Below, in pieces: positions 24,121 through 35,636 of a DNA stretch of 64,000 nucleotides. Each line of letters opens with the position of its first letter. The first letter of the stretch is position 1. The position numbers were made by a program, and so were the translations under genes. The stretch is from Mixophyes australis. Lineage: Eukaryota > Chordata > Amphibia > Anura > Limnodynastidae. The stretch lies in contig JAVHZZ010000003.1 of the NCBI GenBank assembly GCA_036250195.1, positions 57,680,289-57,744,288 on the forward strand. The letters are read 5' to 3'. Below the pieces are notes generated by a model that had not been told where the DNA came from, searched no databases, and saw only the letters and a list, made by a program, of their open reading frames with translations.

Positions 24121-24455
24121 TATCTATATGTATTTAAATGAATTACAACGCCGTCAGTGAAGATAAACAATAGCCGGCAGATCTCGGTGTGTTGAGTGAT
24201 AGTTCAAATAACCATCAAATATCTATTTACCTTTATAGAGCAGAAAGACGAGTATGTATTGAGGGGATACCGAGATGGCAGAAATAACCCCAACTCTCTG
24301 TGTCGTTTCCGACAAAACCCGGCAGCCAGCAAGTTGCTACCTGAGATTAATATATGGATTTATATGCAGGTCTCTAGCTCAGTCTTCTTAATTTTTACAT
24401 TATATATTACAAAACATTATCCAGAGCATATCCTCCTCCTCACTGTAACCTGAAA
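24121..24455. other. Unassigned sequence between gypsy and Penelope
   Basis: I recognise no domain or repeat boundary here. It could be gypsy sequence too decayed to see, flank, or the 5' part of the Penelope-like element. Confidence 0.4.
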
Positions 24456-25706
24456 CCACCCAATCCCATCTTCGCCCCGAGCTTCGCCAATTTGTACATG
24501 GGCGCCTTTAAGAGTCAGTACATTTGGGGTGGCCCTTTCGGGACGAACCTGGTCCTCTATGGGCGTTTTATAGATGATCTTTTTATTATTTGGAAAGGTG
24601 ATAAGGATTTAGCACTCCAGTTTGTTTCCTTTCTCAATCACAACACTTTTTATTTAAAATTTACTCATACCTTTGACCCATTTAGGGTCAACTTTTTGGA
24701 TATTGCCCTTTCTCATTGTGGGGAGACGATAGTTTGTTCCAACTATAATAAACCAGTCGATGCTTGCAATTTTCTGCACTACTCAAGTAGCCACTACCAC
24801 CCCTGGAAAAACAATATTCCAAAGAGTCAGGTGTGTAGGCTCAGAAGAAATTGCTCCTTATACTCAGATTTTTCCAAACAATCGAAGGAGATGCTTGAGA
24901 AATTTAAAGGTAGAGGTTATCCGAGTGATATATTGGAGGGAGCAGAAACTTTTGCCTCCACTTTAGATATGACCTCCCTTTTGGATATGAGGAAAACCAG
25001 TACAAAGAAATATATTAAGAAAGACACACCTTGCTATGTATCTACATTTAATACAAAGTCACGCCAAATTAGAAATATTTTATGTTCCAATTTTGGTATG
25101 CTAAAGCAAGATAGCCTCTTAAACAATTGTTTGGATGATAAGCCAATGGTGGTTTTCAAAAAGAATTTAGATCTCAAGAGGATTCTAGCTCCAAGTTTTT
25201 TGAGAAAAGAAGCAAATGCTTCGAATGAATGTTGGTTACCTAAGAAGCCTACGGGCTGCTTCCGTTGTAATAGAACTACCTGCCTTACCTATAAATTCCT
25301 TGTGAATAAGTCAAAATGTGTTATGTCGAGTTCCCTAAACATATCCTTTCCTATCAAGAGTTTTATTAACTATGAGACATCTTATGTGGTATATGTCTTG
25401 AAATGCAAATGTGAACTGCAATATGTGGGGAGGACCACTAGAACCCTTAAAGAACGGTTTAGGGAACATAGAAGCAACATCTTAAATAAACTTATGGTAC
25501 ATAGTGTTTCCAGACACTTTGCTGAGGTCCATAACAGTGATCCACTGGGTCTGTCTGTAATAGGGGTTGAACATGTGGAGAATACTGCGAGAAGAGGTGA
25601 CAGATTCTCCAAACTGTGTCTTAGTGAGTCGGCTTGGATATTCAAACTGAAAACCCTCAGTCTGAAAGGACTCAATGAAGCTTTAGATCACCATAGCCTA
25701 GATTAA
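24456..25706 (+). pseudogene. Penelope-like element: RT C-terminus and GIY-YIG nuclease
   Basis: The frame is open to the stop at 25704-25706. It starts inside RT ('IFAPSFANLYMGAF' just before the ATG at 24492) and includes the catalytic 'GRFIDDLFIIW' (about residues 24-34 from that ATG). A cysteine-rich linker follows ('CWLPKKPTGCFRCNRTTC'), then a GIY-YIG domain from about residue 298 ('YVVYVLKCKCELQYVGRTTR', then 'LKERFREHRSNI'). RT fused to GIY-YIG is specific to Penelope-like elements, in which the nuclease cuts target DNA for reverse transcription. The N-terminal half of RT is missing, so this is a 5'-truncated copy, but the remaining 400 codons have no stop. Truncation rather than decay inactivates it. 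Confidence 0.88.
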
Positions 25707-27060
25707 TTTATTTAGTTCCCCTGATTGTTTGCTATGCTTTACATGGTACCCCCATGTAGGGTGAAATCGTTCCCCTTTCCTTTCCTCTCCCCCCCCCCCC
25801 TCCCCCCCTTTTCCTCCCCCATCATATTTTTCTTAGAATTGAACATTGTCCTGTGGTTGTTTATGTGTATGCATATTTTTGCATACATGTATTCAATTAT
25901 TGTTTATTGTTCTCTATTTTGTATACTAATTGGAATCTATTTTGGATTTTATTAAGCACTGATGTGTTTTCAGGAGGTTATGTTTATTTAGTGATTATCA
26001 TGAGATTGGTTGTACCATTTCAGTATTTTTATTTTTAAGTATTTTATTATATTTACATTTTCAATTTTAATTAAATATGAGATGAGACATACAACAATAT
26101 CCATTGTTTAATATATGTTTTTAATTGTATTTTGATTTCTACTCTATGATGGGCATATTGGAGGAAACGACATTGAAGCTAGGAGTGAATAGAGATAATT
26201 CATCAGTAATTACATATGTCTGGTTCTAATTACCTTGATTACATGAGCCTCTATTTAAGATCAGCCAAGGAATTGCAGAGTAAGCTTTGAAAAAGTCCCG
26301 CTCCAGGGACGAAACGCGTCAGCTACCAGCCATTTGGAAATATTTTGGAGAACTAAGGACTCTTTCTATCTTACGGATGAACAAGGAACCAAAAGCCAGC
26401 AGGAACTGTGTTTCACTACATCAGTTTCCGGACAGTACGTTCAGTAGGTGCATCTACGCGATCTAGGTAGAGACTTGTCTTGATTTGCGACACGGTAAGA
26501 AGAAGTTACCATTCATTTCCCAATCAACGGATTATCCCGTGTGAACTCACCACACCGTGCATATCATCTTTATTCCCACGATGAATTAGTTTGAACGTTG
26601 ATGTGGGTAAGATCTATTCCCCAGAGGGATATATTCTCCCCGAGTATAACGCTGTCCGGACAGAGGTATATTTACCATTACACACAGACACTTACTTCTG
26701 AGTATTTGGTGTTTGGACTAAGCTGGTTTATCATTTGGATATTTTCCTATTGGGCATAATTTTTTTTTAGCCCCATGTAGGGATGTACATTTGTGGATAT
26801 GATTTAGATTCAACATGATGTGAATATATCTATCTCCATATTCCTCTGTCCAAGCTCTTAAGGAATCGATTTTCATCTATATATGTACTAGTTCTCTATA
26901 TTCCCCTTGAGATATTTTCACTTTATTTTATTTCAATTTATTTTATTTTTGGTGTATTGAATGTATTGTAATAAATGGATTTATATTTAATGTAAAATCA
27001 ACCAATCTCAGGTTTTATTTCTGGCTGATTTACCACTTCCTCCCCAGCGCCATTTTTCTA
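25707..27060 (+). mobile_element. Penelope-like element: 3' region
   Basis: The non-coding tail after the stop includes C-rich runs at about 25788-25820 and a hammerhead-like motif at 26280-26326. The end near 27060 ('cagcgccatttttctatctttcacc') is provisional. Penelope-like elements often carry terminal pseudo-LTR sequence with such ribozymes. Confidence 0.6.
26280..26326 (+). ncRNA. Hammerhead-ribozyme-like motif (type I layout)
   Basis: Stem I can form between GTAAGCT (26280-26286) and AGCTAC (26321-26326) with one bulged A. Stem II is GTCCC/GGGAC (26295-26299 and 26306-26310) with a 6-nt loop. The GAA core is followed by a tiny stem III, AC-gc-GT, and the cleavage-site C at 26320. Minimal stem III hammerheads are known from Penelope-like elements. 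The other core strand reads TTGAAAA plus one extra A where CUGANGA is expected, so two core positions differ and the copy is probably inactive. Confidence 0.6.
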
Positions 27061-28058
27061 TCTTTCACCGAATCACATCTACTTCCTGGCCAACAATGAC
27101 CACTGAAATCGGGTCAATGTAGGTACACACGGTGACCAGTAGTAGCCAAAAGTAGTTCAGGTATGAAGAAGAGAGATTTATGGGCAGCTGCAGGACACCA
27201 CTTTCATCCATCGACTGGTCAGTTGGGTATCTGAGTACAAGGACGTGCAGTAGAGGTAGATTGATATATGCTTAGAGTGGAAGGGAATCACTGGTTTGTA
27301 TAGAAACTTCCTGACATGGTGCTTCCATGAAAATGCATGCTGCTATCATCCCTCTACATAAACCACAGGGTGGAGCACATAAACAGAACAGAAGCATTAT
27401 GGAGGCACCCTTGGAAGAGACGTAATCTAAACAAATATATATGGAAATCATGCAAACATAATAACATAACAAATAATATAAACAATCAATAAAATAGGAT
27501 AGTCAGGAATAGATGCTCAAACTTTTTAAGGCTTTTCAAAAATGTAAAAATCTATTTTTGGTGTAACGATCATCCTATGTATTTAACAACCGCTAAACAA
27601 AACTTTGAAGTTTGAATTTGCAGTTTAAATTTGAATTTCTCACTGGTAGGTCACAGTTCAAATAAACATTTATATGCTTCCTTATCAGCCTGTTTAAACT
27701 AAAATTTGTTAAATTTTATAGTATTTGTATTGTTTTTAAACGTGAGCAAAAATCATTACTGTGTTTAAATTCAAGTTTGAAGTTTAAATTGTCCTTCTCA
27801 TGAAAAAAATTTAAAATACTATACAATGTAGCCATTTATGCTCATCTATGCTAGCACATGTTCACGTTGCTCAACTTAAGCTCTAAGTCTAATCGCATAT
27901 GGCAATGGTAAACATTGCATTTTTACACAGCAGGAAGCATAGGTGCGAAGAACCAGACACACCAGCATTGCTGTACACTGTGAACACTGCCAACAGCTTT
28001 TACATAATGAATCTGCCTGCTGTGTACATGAAAATAGCATATAGCACAAATAACCTGT
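27061..28058. other. AT-rich stretch, nothing recognised
   Basis: The composition is strongly AT-rich with many 'tttaaa' words at 27590-27850. I see no element boundary or coding domain. Confidence 0.45.
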
Positions 28059-28066
28059 GTGCTGTT

Positions 28067-28833
28067 CAGGGCCTGATTATCCAATAGGCAGCCTAAGGCG
28101 CAAGGCTTTTGCAAAAGTGCAAAACTTTTGTGGAAGCAAAACCAGGGGGGGGGGGGGGGTATGCCTCCATTCTGCTATTAAGTTCTGATTTTAAAGAAAA
28201 AGATTGCTGTGATCCATTTAAGAAGCCAAGTGTAGCTGCGTTTTGAAAATAAGGGAATATAAACATTGGAGAGAAGAGGATGAATGAAGCTGGATTTTAA
28301 ATTAAGGATGAGTTAGTTTTTACCTACTTCGTATTAGCATATCTAAAGCTGGGTACACACTACAATGTTTTTGTCCAATAATCGGCTCAAACAGCCAACA
28401 TACGACTGCTCGTTCAAAGGTCGGGTCAGTGTGTGCAGTGACACGATGGTGGAAAGTCTGCCCAAATGGACGATTGTCGCCTCATTTGGTTGGTCGTACC
28501 GTTTAATATTTTTGTTCCAATCTCGTTTCCGTTGTGTACTGTGTATAAACTTCCGACCGATCCACAACAGTGAGTATGAAATTACAGTCATTGCTCACGA
28601 CAACATGGATGTAAAAAGTTGCTCAAGGAACGTCCGCTCTTCCCTTTATCGCCCTAGACAAGGCTAGTGTGTATGCAGTCCATGGACTGAGCGATCGGAC
28701 CATCGATCGCATGTAAAATCGCTCGGCATAAAAAGTTGGTTGAAATTTCTGTAGTGTGTACCCAGCTTTAGACGGGGAGGGGACACTACGAGCATATTAG
28801 CCTAGGGCGGCCTGAACCCTTAATTAGGCCCTG
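28067..28833. mobile_element. hAT-type element carrying a nested insertion
   Basis: The ends read CAGGGCCTGATTATCC and, from the right inward, CAGGGCCTAATTAAGG. The flanks GTGCTGTT (28059-28066) and GTGCTGAT (28834-28841) match at 7 of 8 positions, as expected of an aged hAT duplication. A run of 17 G lies at about 28143-28159. Removing the inner element (28344-28770) leaves about 340 bp with no transposase. Confidence 0.75.
28344..28770. mobile_element. TIR element nested in the hAT-type element
   Basis: Its ends are a perfect 21-bp inverted repeat: TAAAGCTGGGTACACACTACA at 28344-28364, and its complement ending at 28770. The 427-bp body has no recognisable transposase. The frames on both strands (28343-28667) have no known domain. 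The ends could include a TA duplication (Tc1/mariner) or a 3-bp one; I cannot decide between them. Confidence 0.8.
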
Positions 28834-29124
28834 GTGCTGATAGCTGTCGATGTAATTATTAAAAGACCTATATTGTCAATTAGTTCAACAGAATGAACTA
28901 ATGAATTAGAATTTTATGTGTCTATGCTTTAAGAGGAAAAGTACTGACCTTTCTCTAACATTTTGCACAACACAGAAGACAACAAGTTATATAATGTACA
29001 TATGTTCTTTATTTCACAATATAAGGCCAAAGGAAATATTTGCTCCAAATAAGGTCAAGAAGCCCCTTCCAAAAGACCCCTACAAGAACATGTCACTTTA
29101 ATGAAGATTAATGATAGAGACTTA

Positions 29125-29299
29125 GGGCTAGATTTACTAAGCTGCGGGTTTGAAAAAGTGGGGAAGTTGCCTATAGCAACCAATCAGATTCTAGCTTTCA
29201 TTTATTTAGTACCTTCTACAAAATGATAGCTAGAATCTGATTGGTTGCTATAGGCAACATCCCCACTTTTTCAAACCCGCAGCTTAGTAAATCTAGCCC
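29125..29299. mobile_element. Fold-back MITE, copy 2
   Basis: This is the cleanest copy of the family at 7513: both arms mirror each other from 'gggctagatttactaagctgcgggtttgaaaaagtgg' inward with few mismatches. TTA stands on both sides (29122-29124 and 29300-29302), consistent with a 3-bp or TA duplication. Confidence 0.88.
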
Positions 29300-29302
29300 T
29301 TA

Positions 29303-30782
29303 GAGTGTCAGCAGCGATGTAACTGGGAAGGTGTGTTTTAAGTAATGATGGGTAACATTTTCTATAAAAGAATGACTTAATCAAATATAGATTGTCAATT
29401 GGCATTTGAGACCCTGGGCGTATGTCTGCTTCCTCCAATATGGCTGTATCTATGCATACAATCTTTAAATAAAGAATATAAATATTATATTTTGGAAACC
29501 TGCTCATTTCAATTATTATTTAAAGAGAAGAATAGGAAAATCTTATACATAGCCTACTCAGAGCAGTGTATTGTGGGGTGGTGATGAGTGTGTAGAGCCC
29601 CTTTACTGCTAGTTACCAGCCCGGTTTAAGGCTCTGTTTGGTGCGGGCTGTTCTAGTCCTGTTTATAATCTAGTACAGTGAGTGAATATAGATTGTTTCT
29701 AACCCTGCCCATAGAGATGATGGAAAATCAAAGATTTGCGACAGATCAGAACATTTCACAGAAGTGGAAAGTTCCGACAATACAATCTTTAAGTTCTTCT
29801 TTTGCTTTGCCATTCCGCACATATATAGTCTGTGAATAGAGTTGGTACAACATTGGTCAATTCATTATACTGCGTGGTGCAGTTTGGCGTGGGACTGGGA
29901 TTACTTAAAGAAGACCATGCTAATTTTCACACCCAAGGGCTTAAGGAAGTGAATATTTCATGGAACAGTTTTGAGAACTTTGCTCCTCTCTACTTGTTCA
30001 CTTTATAGCTGCTTACACATGAACGTCTCTGAGTAAGAAAAAACAAATATAGTAGATGCTCAGACTTCAGTGAAGTTTGCAAAAACAATATTAATTCTGA
30101 AGCAAATAGCATGAATAACATATAGCTAGTATTTATATACTATTAAATCAGACATTGTTAATTTGTGATGACAGGTGCAATTGAACACAAAAGTAATGAT
30201 TTAGTGAATAACAACATTTATTCAATTGTAGTAGTTCTAAGTATTCCACTAGATGGCACTGTTTGCTCACACTATGGAGTGTTCCATTCTCAATGTCTAT
30301 TGTTAGAGTGGAAAAATTATATTTTTAATGCATATCATGACGATTTCTATTAAATATGATGCGTTGATGCTTATACATGCCAGAAAACAACCACTGCACA
30401 TTTATTTGAATGGAAGTGATCTCTACTTTAATGGTATAATTAATTGTAGTGCAAGATGCTGGGACTTCTGTTTCATATTAAGCTGATGGCATTTTATTAT
30501 CCTTTAATATCAGAACTGCCACTATGATTTTTACAAAATATTATAGCACTAAAGGTTTAAAAGCTAAAAGCTAATTATGTTCAATGTTATCTTGGCTAAG
30601 TCAAGTAGCTATTTGCTACAGCCAGAATTTTTTTGTGTGAATAGAACATGTGCTAATTGGAGATGAGCTAAATATTCACATTATTCTGCATTTTGGCTGA
30701 GAATTTCACATGTATTTTTGGTGGAGCTTGAATGTTGTGTTCTAAAAACAGGATTCCTGTTATCATTCTTGTTCCTCTTACA
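29303..30782. other. No recognised gene
   Basis: AT-rich, with no visible element ends or tandem arrays. Small frames at 29271-29584 and 30165-30353 have no supportable product. Confidence 0.45.
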
Positions 30783-30790
30783 CTTTATTA

Positions 30791-31099
30791 CATACTTGCC
30801 AACTTATGACAAGTATGATCCGGGAGCTGCCGAGGGAAGGTGGGCGTGCAGGGGGCGGGGCTTCAAAAATCACTTAATATTGGCCACGCCCCATGACATT
30901 ATGACGCAAAACACATCATTTTACAGAGGGGGTAAGAAATGCCGCAATTCCCGGTGAATCGCAGCATTTTGGACCTAATTCTGCCCACTTCACTTGGAAG
31001 TGGGCTGATGCGGGAGATTGCCATACTCTCCCGGGAGTCCGTGAGACTCACCTGAAATGCGGGAGTCTCCCGGACATTACGGGAGAGTTGGCAAGTATG
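30791..31099. mobile_element. Non-autonomous TIR element with 8-bp duplication
   Basis: The ends are a perfect 14-bp inverted repeat (CATACTTGCCAACT), and a perfect 8-bp duplication, CTTTATTA, flanks it at 30783-30790 and 31100-31107. The 309-bp body is GC-rich and contains 'gggcggggcttc' and inverted 'ctcccgggag' motifs. The CA...TG ends and 8-bp duplication fit a hAT-like transposase acting in trans, although the terminal sequence differs from the CAGGG type elsewhere in the window. Confidence 0.82.
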
Positions 31100-31474
31100 C
31101 TTTATTATATTCCAACCAAACCCACAGCAGAATTAAATGACAATGATGTCCTAGCTCTTTTTATAGACTTTTAATTAATTTACTAATTCAGCCCCTTCCA
31201 TTATCCATTGTAAAGCTGTGTAGCCAGGGCCGCCGAGAGGGGGGGGGGGGAGGGTACATTTTACCTGGGCCCGGGCCCTTGCTTCTAATTTTTTAAGCTC
31301 GTTGGTGGGGGGAGCTGGAACAAAAAAAAAAAAAAAGAAATCATACTCACGTGATCCCAGCGCCGCGTCCCTCCTCTCTTCTCTGCTCCATTCACACTGA
31401 CTGTCATGCGTGACGTCCTCAAGTCACGCCCGTCAGTCAGTGAGGAGCGCCGCAGCCAGCATGAAGAAAGCAGC

Positions 31475-31740
31475 ATGAAGAAAGCAGCATGAAGAAAGAA
31501 GAGAAGACAGAAGAGAAGAGAAGAAAAGAAGCTGACAAAAGGTAAGGAAAGAAAAGGAGAGGCAAGGGGGAAACAGAAAGGGACAGTACTATAAAGAAGA
31601 GGGAGTAAAAAAACGGGGGAGAGAAGCTGAGATTAAAAGAAAAAGGGGAGAGAAGCACAGATTAAAAAAAAAGGGGAGAGAAGCACAGATTTTTTTAAAA
31701 AAGGGGAGAAAAGCACAGATTAAAAAAAGAGGGGGGGAAG
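31475..31740 (+). repeat. Purine-rich tract (GAGAA/AAAGGGGAGAGAAGC repeats)
   Basis: The plus strand is almost wholly A/G, with about four imperfect repeats of 'attaaaaaaaaggggagagaagcacag' in the right half. It lies inside the element at 31225. Confidence 0.8.
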
Positions 31741-32208
31741 CAGCATGGAGGGCGCAGTGTGAGCATAAGGGGGCACAGTGTAGTGATGAAGGGGCACAGT
31801 AATGTGTGTGTGACGGCACAGGGGGCTTGTTGCAATGTAGTGTGTGTGAGGTAGGTGGTGGCTAATTAATGGGTGCTATTTTGTTTGTAGGGTGATGGTG
31901 AGGCAATTTAATAGTGGGGACTATTAATTTAAGATGGGGTGGTTTGGGGGCTATTGAATATGGGGTTGAGATTGGGGAGAATGAGGTCTATTTATTAAAT
32001 GTGACTATGAGTTATTTAATGGCAGTGATGGTTGCGGGAAATAGGTATTGCTGTTTGCAGGAAGGGAATAGATTTATTTAATAAATGTGAATACTATCAT
32101 TTTAATGTTGGGGCTGGAGGAAGGCCTAATTATTAATCATGGGTGCTATTGATTTAACGCCGGGGCTGGCTGTAATTTTCTAAATTTTTCCATTTTTTTT
32201 CAAAATAG

Positions 32209-32287
32209 GTCCTTCAACATTCCAGGATCCAGACAAGCCACAACTAAAGAAACCACCAGCCACAGGTGGAGAAAGTGAGAAGAACAG
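32209..32287 (+). other. Exon-like module inside the hAT-type element
   Basis: A pyrimidine-rich run and AG (32207-32208) precede a 79-bp segment that ends CAG before GTAGGA, as in a 3' splice site, exon and 5' splice site. One frame is open throughout ('PSTFQDPDKPQLKKPPATGG'). The related module at 52332-52408 has the same arrangement and shares 'caacattccag'. It may be a relict exon of an ancestral transposase or a captured host exon. The function is unknown. Confidence 0.4.
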
Positions 32288-32994
32288 GTAGGAGAGAGCA
32301 GCACAGTGTGTGAAATGTTGTGATTCTAGTAGGGACAATACCAATTTTTGGTGAGTGTTGTGCCCAATGTAAGGTGCAGGAAAAGACTGAACTCTTTGTG
32401 TACACACTGCATTCTTTGTATGCTACACTGTGGTGCTAGATGTCCTGAAAGTCAGGAGTGCTTGGACATATGTGACACTCCGGCGAATTGAGAGTCTAGT
32501 GATTTTGATGTTAGCCACGCCACAATGGCGCATTTGCCACGCCCCCAAATGCTTGACCACATCCCCGAAAATTACGGCGGCGCAATTTTTTTTGCATGCT
32601 CGACTATAAGGGGGGGCCCATGAATTTGTTGTACTGGGGCCCTGAATTCCTCTTGGCAGCCCTGTGTGTAGCTTGCCCCCTGTGCTCCCTGCATGGCAGA
32701 GCAATACAACAGGGCATACACCTTCCAACTGTCCCTGTAGTTGGGACAAAGTCCTGAATGTGCGGGACTGAGCCACACATTCTACCCCAGGCTGTAATTA
32801 ATTTTCCAGCAGCTTTGTCCCAGAGCAATTAATTTCTCACCCATTATCTGCTCCTCACGTAAGAGTATTCCCTCCATTCCCTCTCCCTCCCATGCAAGTT
32901 GTTTCTCACCCTCTGTTTCCCCCCTAATGCAATTCATTTTTGCCATGCTCACTCACATTTGTAAGTTTCTTTCTCCTCCTCAGACACTAAGGAG

Positions 32995-33488
32995 GTTACA
33001 CGCCAGTTATGTGCGGCACTTTACAGGCGTGTTATGTGCAGCACGTTGCAGACAAGGTTATGCGCGGACTGGATATTATATTCAGATTATAAGGAACCTT
33101 TCATTGCTTTGCGGGAGGTTCCATCTGATATCACCTGGCTGCTGTAAAGTTTCAGTCCCCTGTTCAGGCGAGTTAGGCGCAACACGTTGCAGGCGAATTA
33201 TGCGTGGCACATCGCAGGCGAGTTAGGTGCAACACGGATATTATATTCAGATTATAAGGAACCTTTCACAGCTTGCAGGCGAGTTATGCGTGGCACGTTT
33301 CAGGTGAGCTAGGCGCGGCCAGTCGCAGGAGAGTTATACGCGGCATGTCGCAGGCGAGTTATGTGCAGCACATTACAGGCCAGTAATGCGCAGCACAGAT
33401 ATTATATTCAGATTATAAGGAACCTTTCACAGCTTTGCAGGAGGTTCTAGCTGATATCACCTGGCTGCAGTAAAGTTTCAGCCCCCTG
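32995..33488 (+). repeat. Compound minisatellite
   Basis: Units of about 23 bp ('gcaggcgagttatgcgcggcacgt') alternate with a second, longer block starting 'gatattatattcagattataagg'. The long block occurs at 33071-33162 and 33398-33488 (about 90 bp each, both ending in 'cacctggctgc' and 'gtaaagtttcag') and as a partial copy at 33236-33274. It is a higher-order repeat with no coding frame. Confidence 0.85.
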
Positions 33489-35636
33489 GAGTCCCCTGTA
33501 TAGTCTCCATTCAGTTATAGAGTGATTGACAGATCTGCTTTATAGGTGGTCCTGCGGAAGCAATAACCACAGTTCCACAGATAGCCACAACATCTCCATT
33601 CCAGATGGATGTGATAAGCAAGCTTATACAGTGGTTCCCAATTTGGGTTCATAAAGCTTTTGCCCCCCCCCCTCCATCCATTAATCTGCTCTTTAGTTTT
33701 CCAAAAATGCATCAGATCTATTGCTAGCATAAAAATGTGATGCAGACCGTGTTTCTGTGGTATACAATGGTTTCCTATTGTCATCCGCTGGGTGTGTGCG
33801 TTGTGTGTGTATTGTGTGTATAACATATACAACGCTGACAGCACCAAGCATTATCAGCCAACCAAAAGTGGCAATTTATCATCATCATTATGAATTTGTA
33901 TCTTACACCAGGGGTAGAACACCTGCAACAGATATAATTCAATCTATATCTGCATTCAGCTTTATATTGGTCACATTTACAAGAACACGCCCTTACGGCA
34001 ATTGGCCTATACTTCTACACCCCTTGCCTCCCGTGTATCCACCTCTATAAGCATAAGAAGCTGTTTACACAAGATGTATCTGACTTTGCATGATGCAAGC
34101 TCAAGTCTATTTTTTTGCGCATGCGCAGTAGTAGCATTTGCATTTTACACTACACAAATGGCCTTGCGTCCAACTGTACATAAGGCTCTCAGTATCTATG
34201 TCTCTGTATGTCTGTGTATATTTTACATGTGACCACTTAGGGGGGATTCCTGTCCCCCAGAATCCACCCCCCACTCTGGAATCTCACTCTGCTGTAGAAT
34301 GAGCAATGGAACCAGATTCAGGACTGGGGATTGGTTGAGTAGAGAGGAGTGCGTGGATGAGGCTGCTAACTTCTTTCCACTCGACCAATCAGTGTTCAGG
34401 GCAGAATCACAGGAGCCTTTGGTGGTGACACACAACCCTTCTGCTGCTCAGTTAGGCACACTCCCTCCTTGGCATGACCACACCCTCCCCGAACTCACGG
34501 AACTTCCTCTACAAATCCCGTGTCTGACCCTACTGTATATGAAAGAAAGCTGAAATTCACAATTTTGGTAGTTAAAAATTACTTGTAGACACCTTGTGCA
34601 CTAAAACAGGGAAGGCAGCTATAATATTATAATAAATCGAATTTCATAAATACATACAGGTAAATAGACATATTACATTCTCAAATGGTGACTATGCATT
34701 CTGTTTATTTTTCTTAAGCAGAACAGTACAGGATTAGAGATAATGACCCATAGCATCACATATTTCTACGACAGTACCCTTATAGTTGTTCAAATTGCTG
34801 AAAAAAGTATGTTGATTTTTCCAAATGTCAGGTGGAGGAGCCGGCTCAGAGCGGTACGTTTACTGTTACGTCTGTGTTTTGTTTCTTTCATTATACATGT
34901 AGTAAAATGTGATGACCATTGTTTGTCTCCTGAAAAAGATAAACACTGTGTTAGACGACAAAATCATCCTTAATCGGTGTCTAAAGCAGAGCACAGTATT
35001 GAAGCCTTAAAGTGAGCCTGTTGCCAACAAATAGTGGAAGCAGACATTTTGTGATCTATGAGAATGTAATCACATTAGGTCACACTAAGCTTCAGTGATT
35101 GAAGTACACAGTAAATTGATATGTTACATTCTAATAAATATTGTTCAGCCCACACAATGGCTTCCTCCACTGTGTATAGGTGATTGCTCCACATTAATGA
35201 CTTTGCAGTCATGGGTGGCGTAAAATGGTAAGCCTGGTAAGCAGGAGGGCGCTGTGCCTACCAGGGTGCACTGCCTGCCCCTTACCATCCGATAGTAGGA
35301 TCAGAATTGGCGTAAACTCCAGCAGGGGGTTCTGGAAATGCCAATACCGGCCCTGCCTGCAGTACATGAAAAAAGAAAGATCACTTTATGTCAGTGAGGG
35401 GCATATGCCAGGCAATCCGTGTGAGGTAAACATGCGCCATCTGCAGGAGTATATATGCTGGGCATAGTAAGACTATGGTTACCTCTTTTAAGACTATTTT
35501 GGGACCAAAAAAAAAAGATTCCTTATGGATTTCGAAGACTAATAAAGACCTGATTCACATTTGGACGTATGTCACATTGCAAAACATATCTTGCTGGATT
35601 CCGCACTGCTCATGCCTGGGAGCGGATCATCATCAT
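33489..35636. other. Mixed sequence, no recognised gene
   Basis: 'cagtggttcccaatttggg' at about 33627 has the sequence of a hAT terminal repeat, but I found no right partner. Around 34255-34440 the sequence is GC-richer and has CCAAT boxes on both strands ('gattggttg', 'gaccaatcag'), without a visible gene downstream. 'accggccctg' at 35346-35355 looks like a lone hAT-type right end. The frame at 34299-34553 has no known domain. Confidence 0.4.

Larger units (their letters stand above)
31225..32664. mobile_element. 1.44-kb non-autonomous hAT-type element
   Basis: The inverted ends read CAGGGCCGCCGAGAGG and, from the right inward, CAGGGCTGCCAAGAGG. A perfect 8-bp duplication, TGTGTAGC, flanks it at 31217-31224 and 32665-32672. 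The interior holds a purine-only stretch (about 31475-31740), a G/T-rich region and an exon-like module at 32209-32287. I find no transposase. The minus-strand frames at 31285-31819 come from the purine tract. A diverged relative lies at about 51590-52500. Confidence 0.85.

Noticed and set aside
32995..33488. Regular short repeats with spacers, at first sight like a CRISPR array
   Set aside because: Spacers are themselves repeated, units vary in sequence and length, and the setting is eukaryotic.
34255..34553. Possible promoter with two CCAAT boxes and an 84-codon frame
   Set aside because: No TATA, CpG island, splice donor or recognisable protein supports a gene; CCAAT words are also frequent in the local MITEs.
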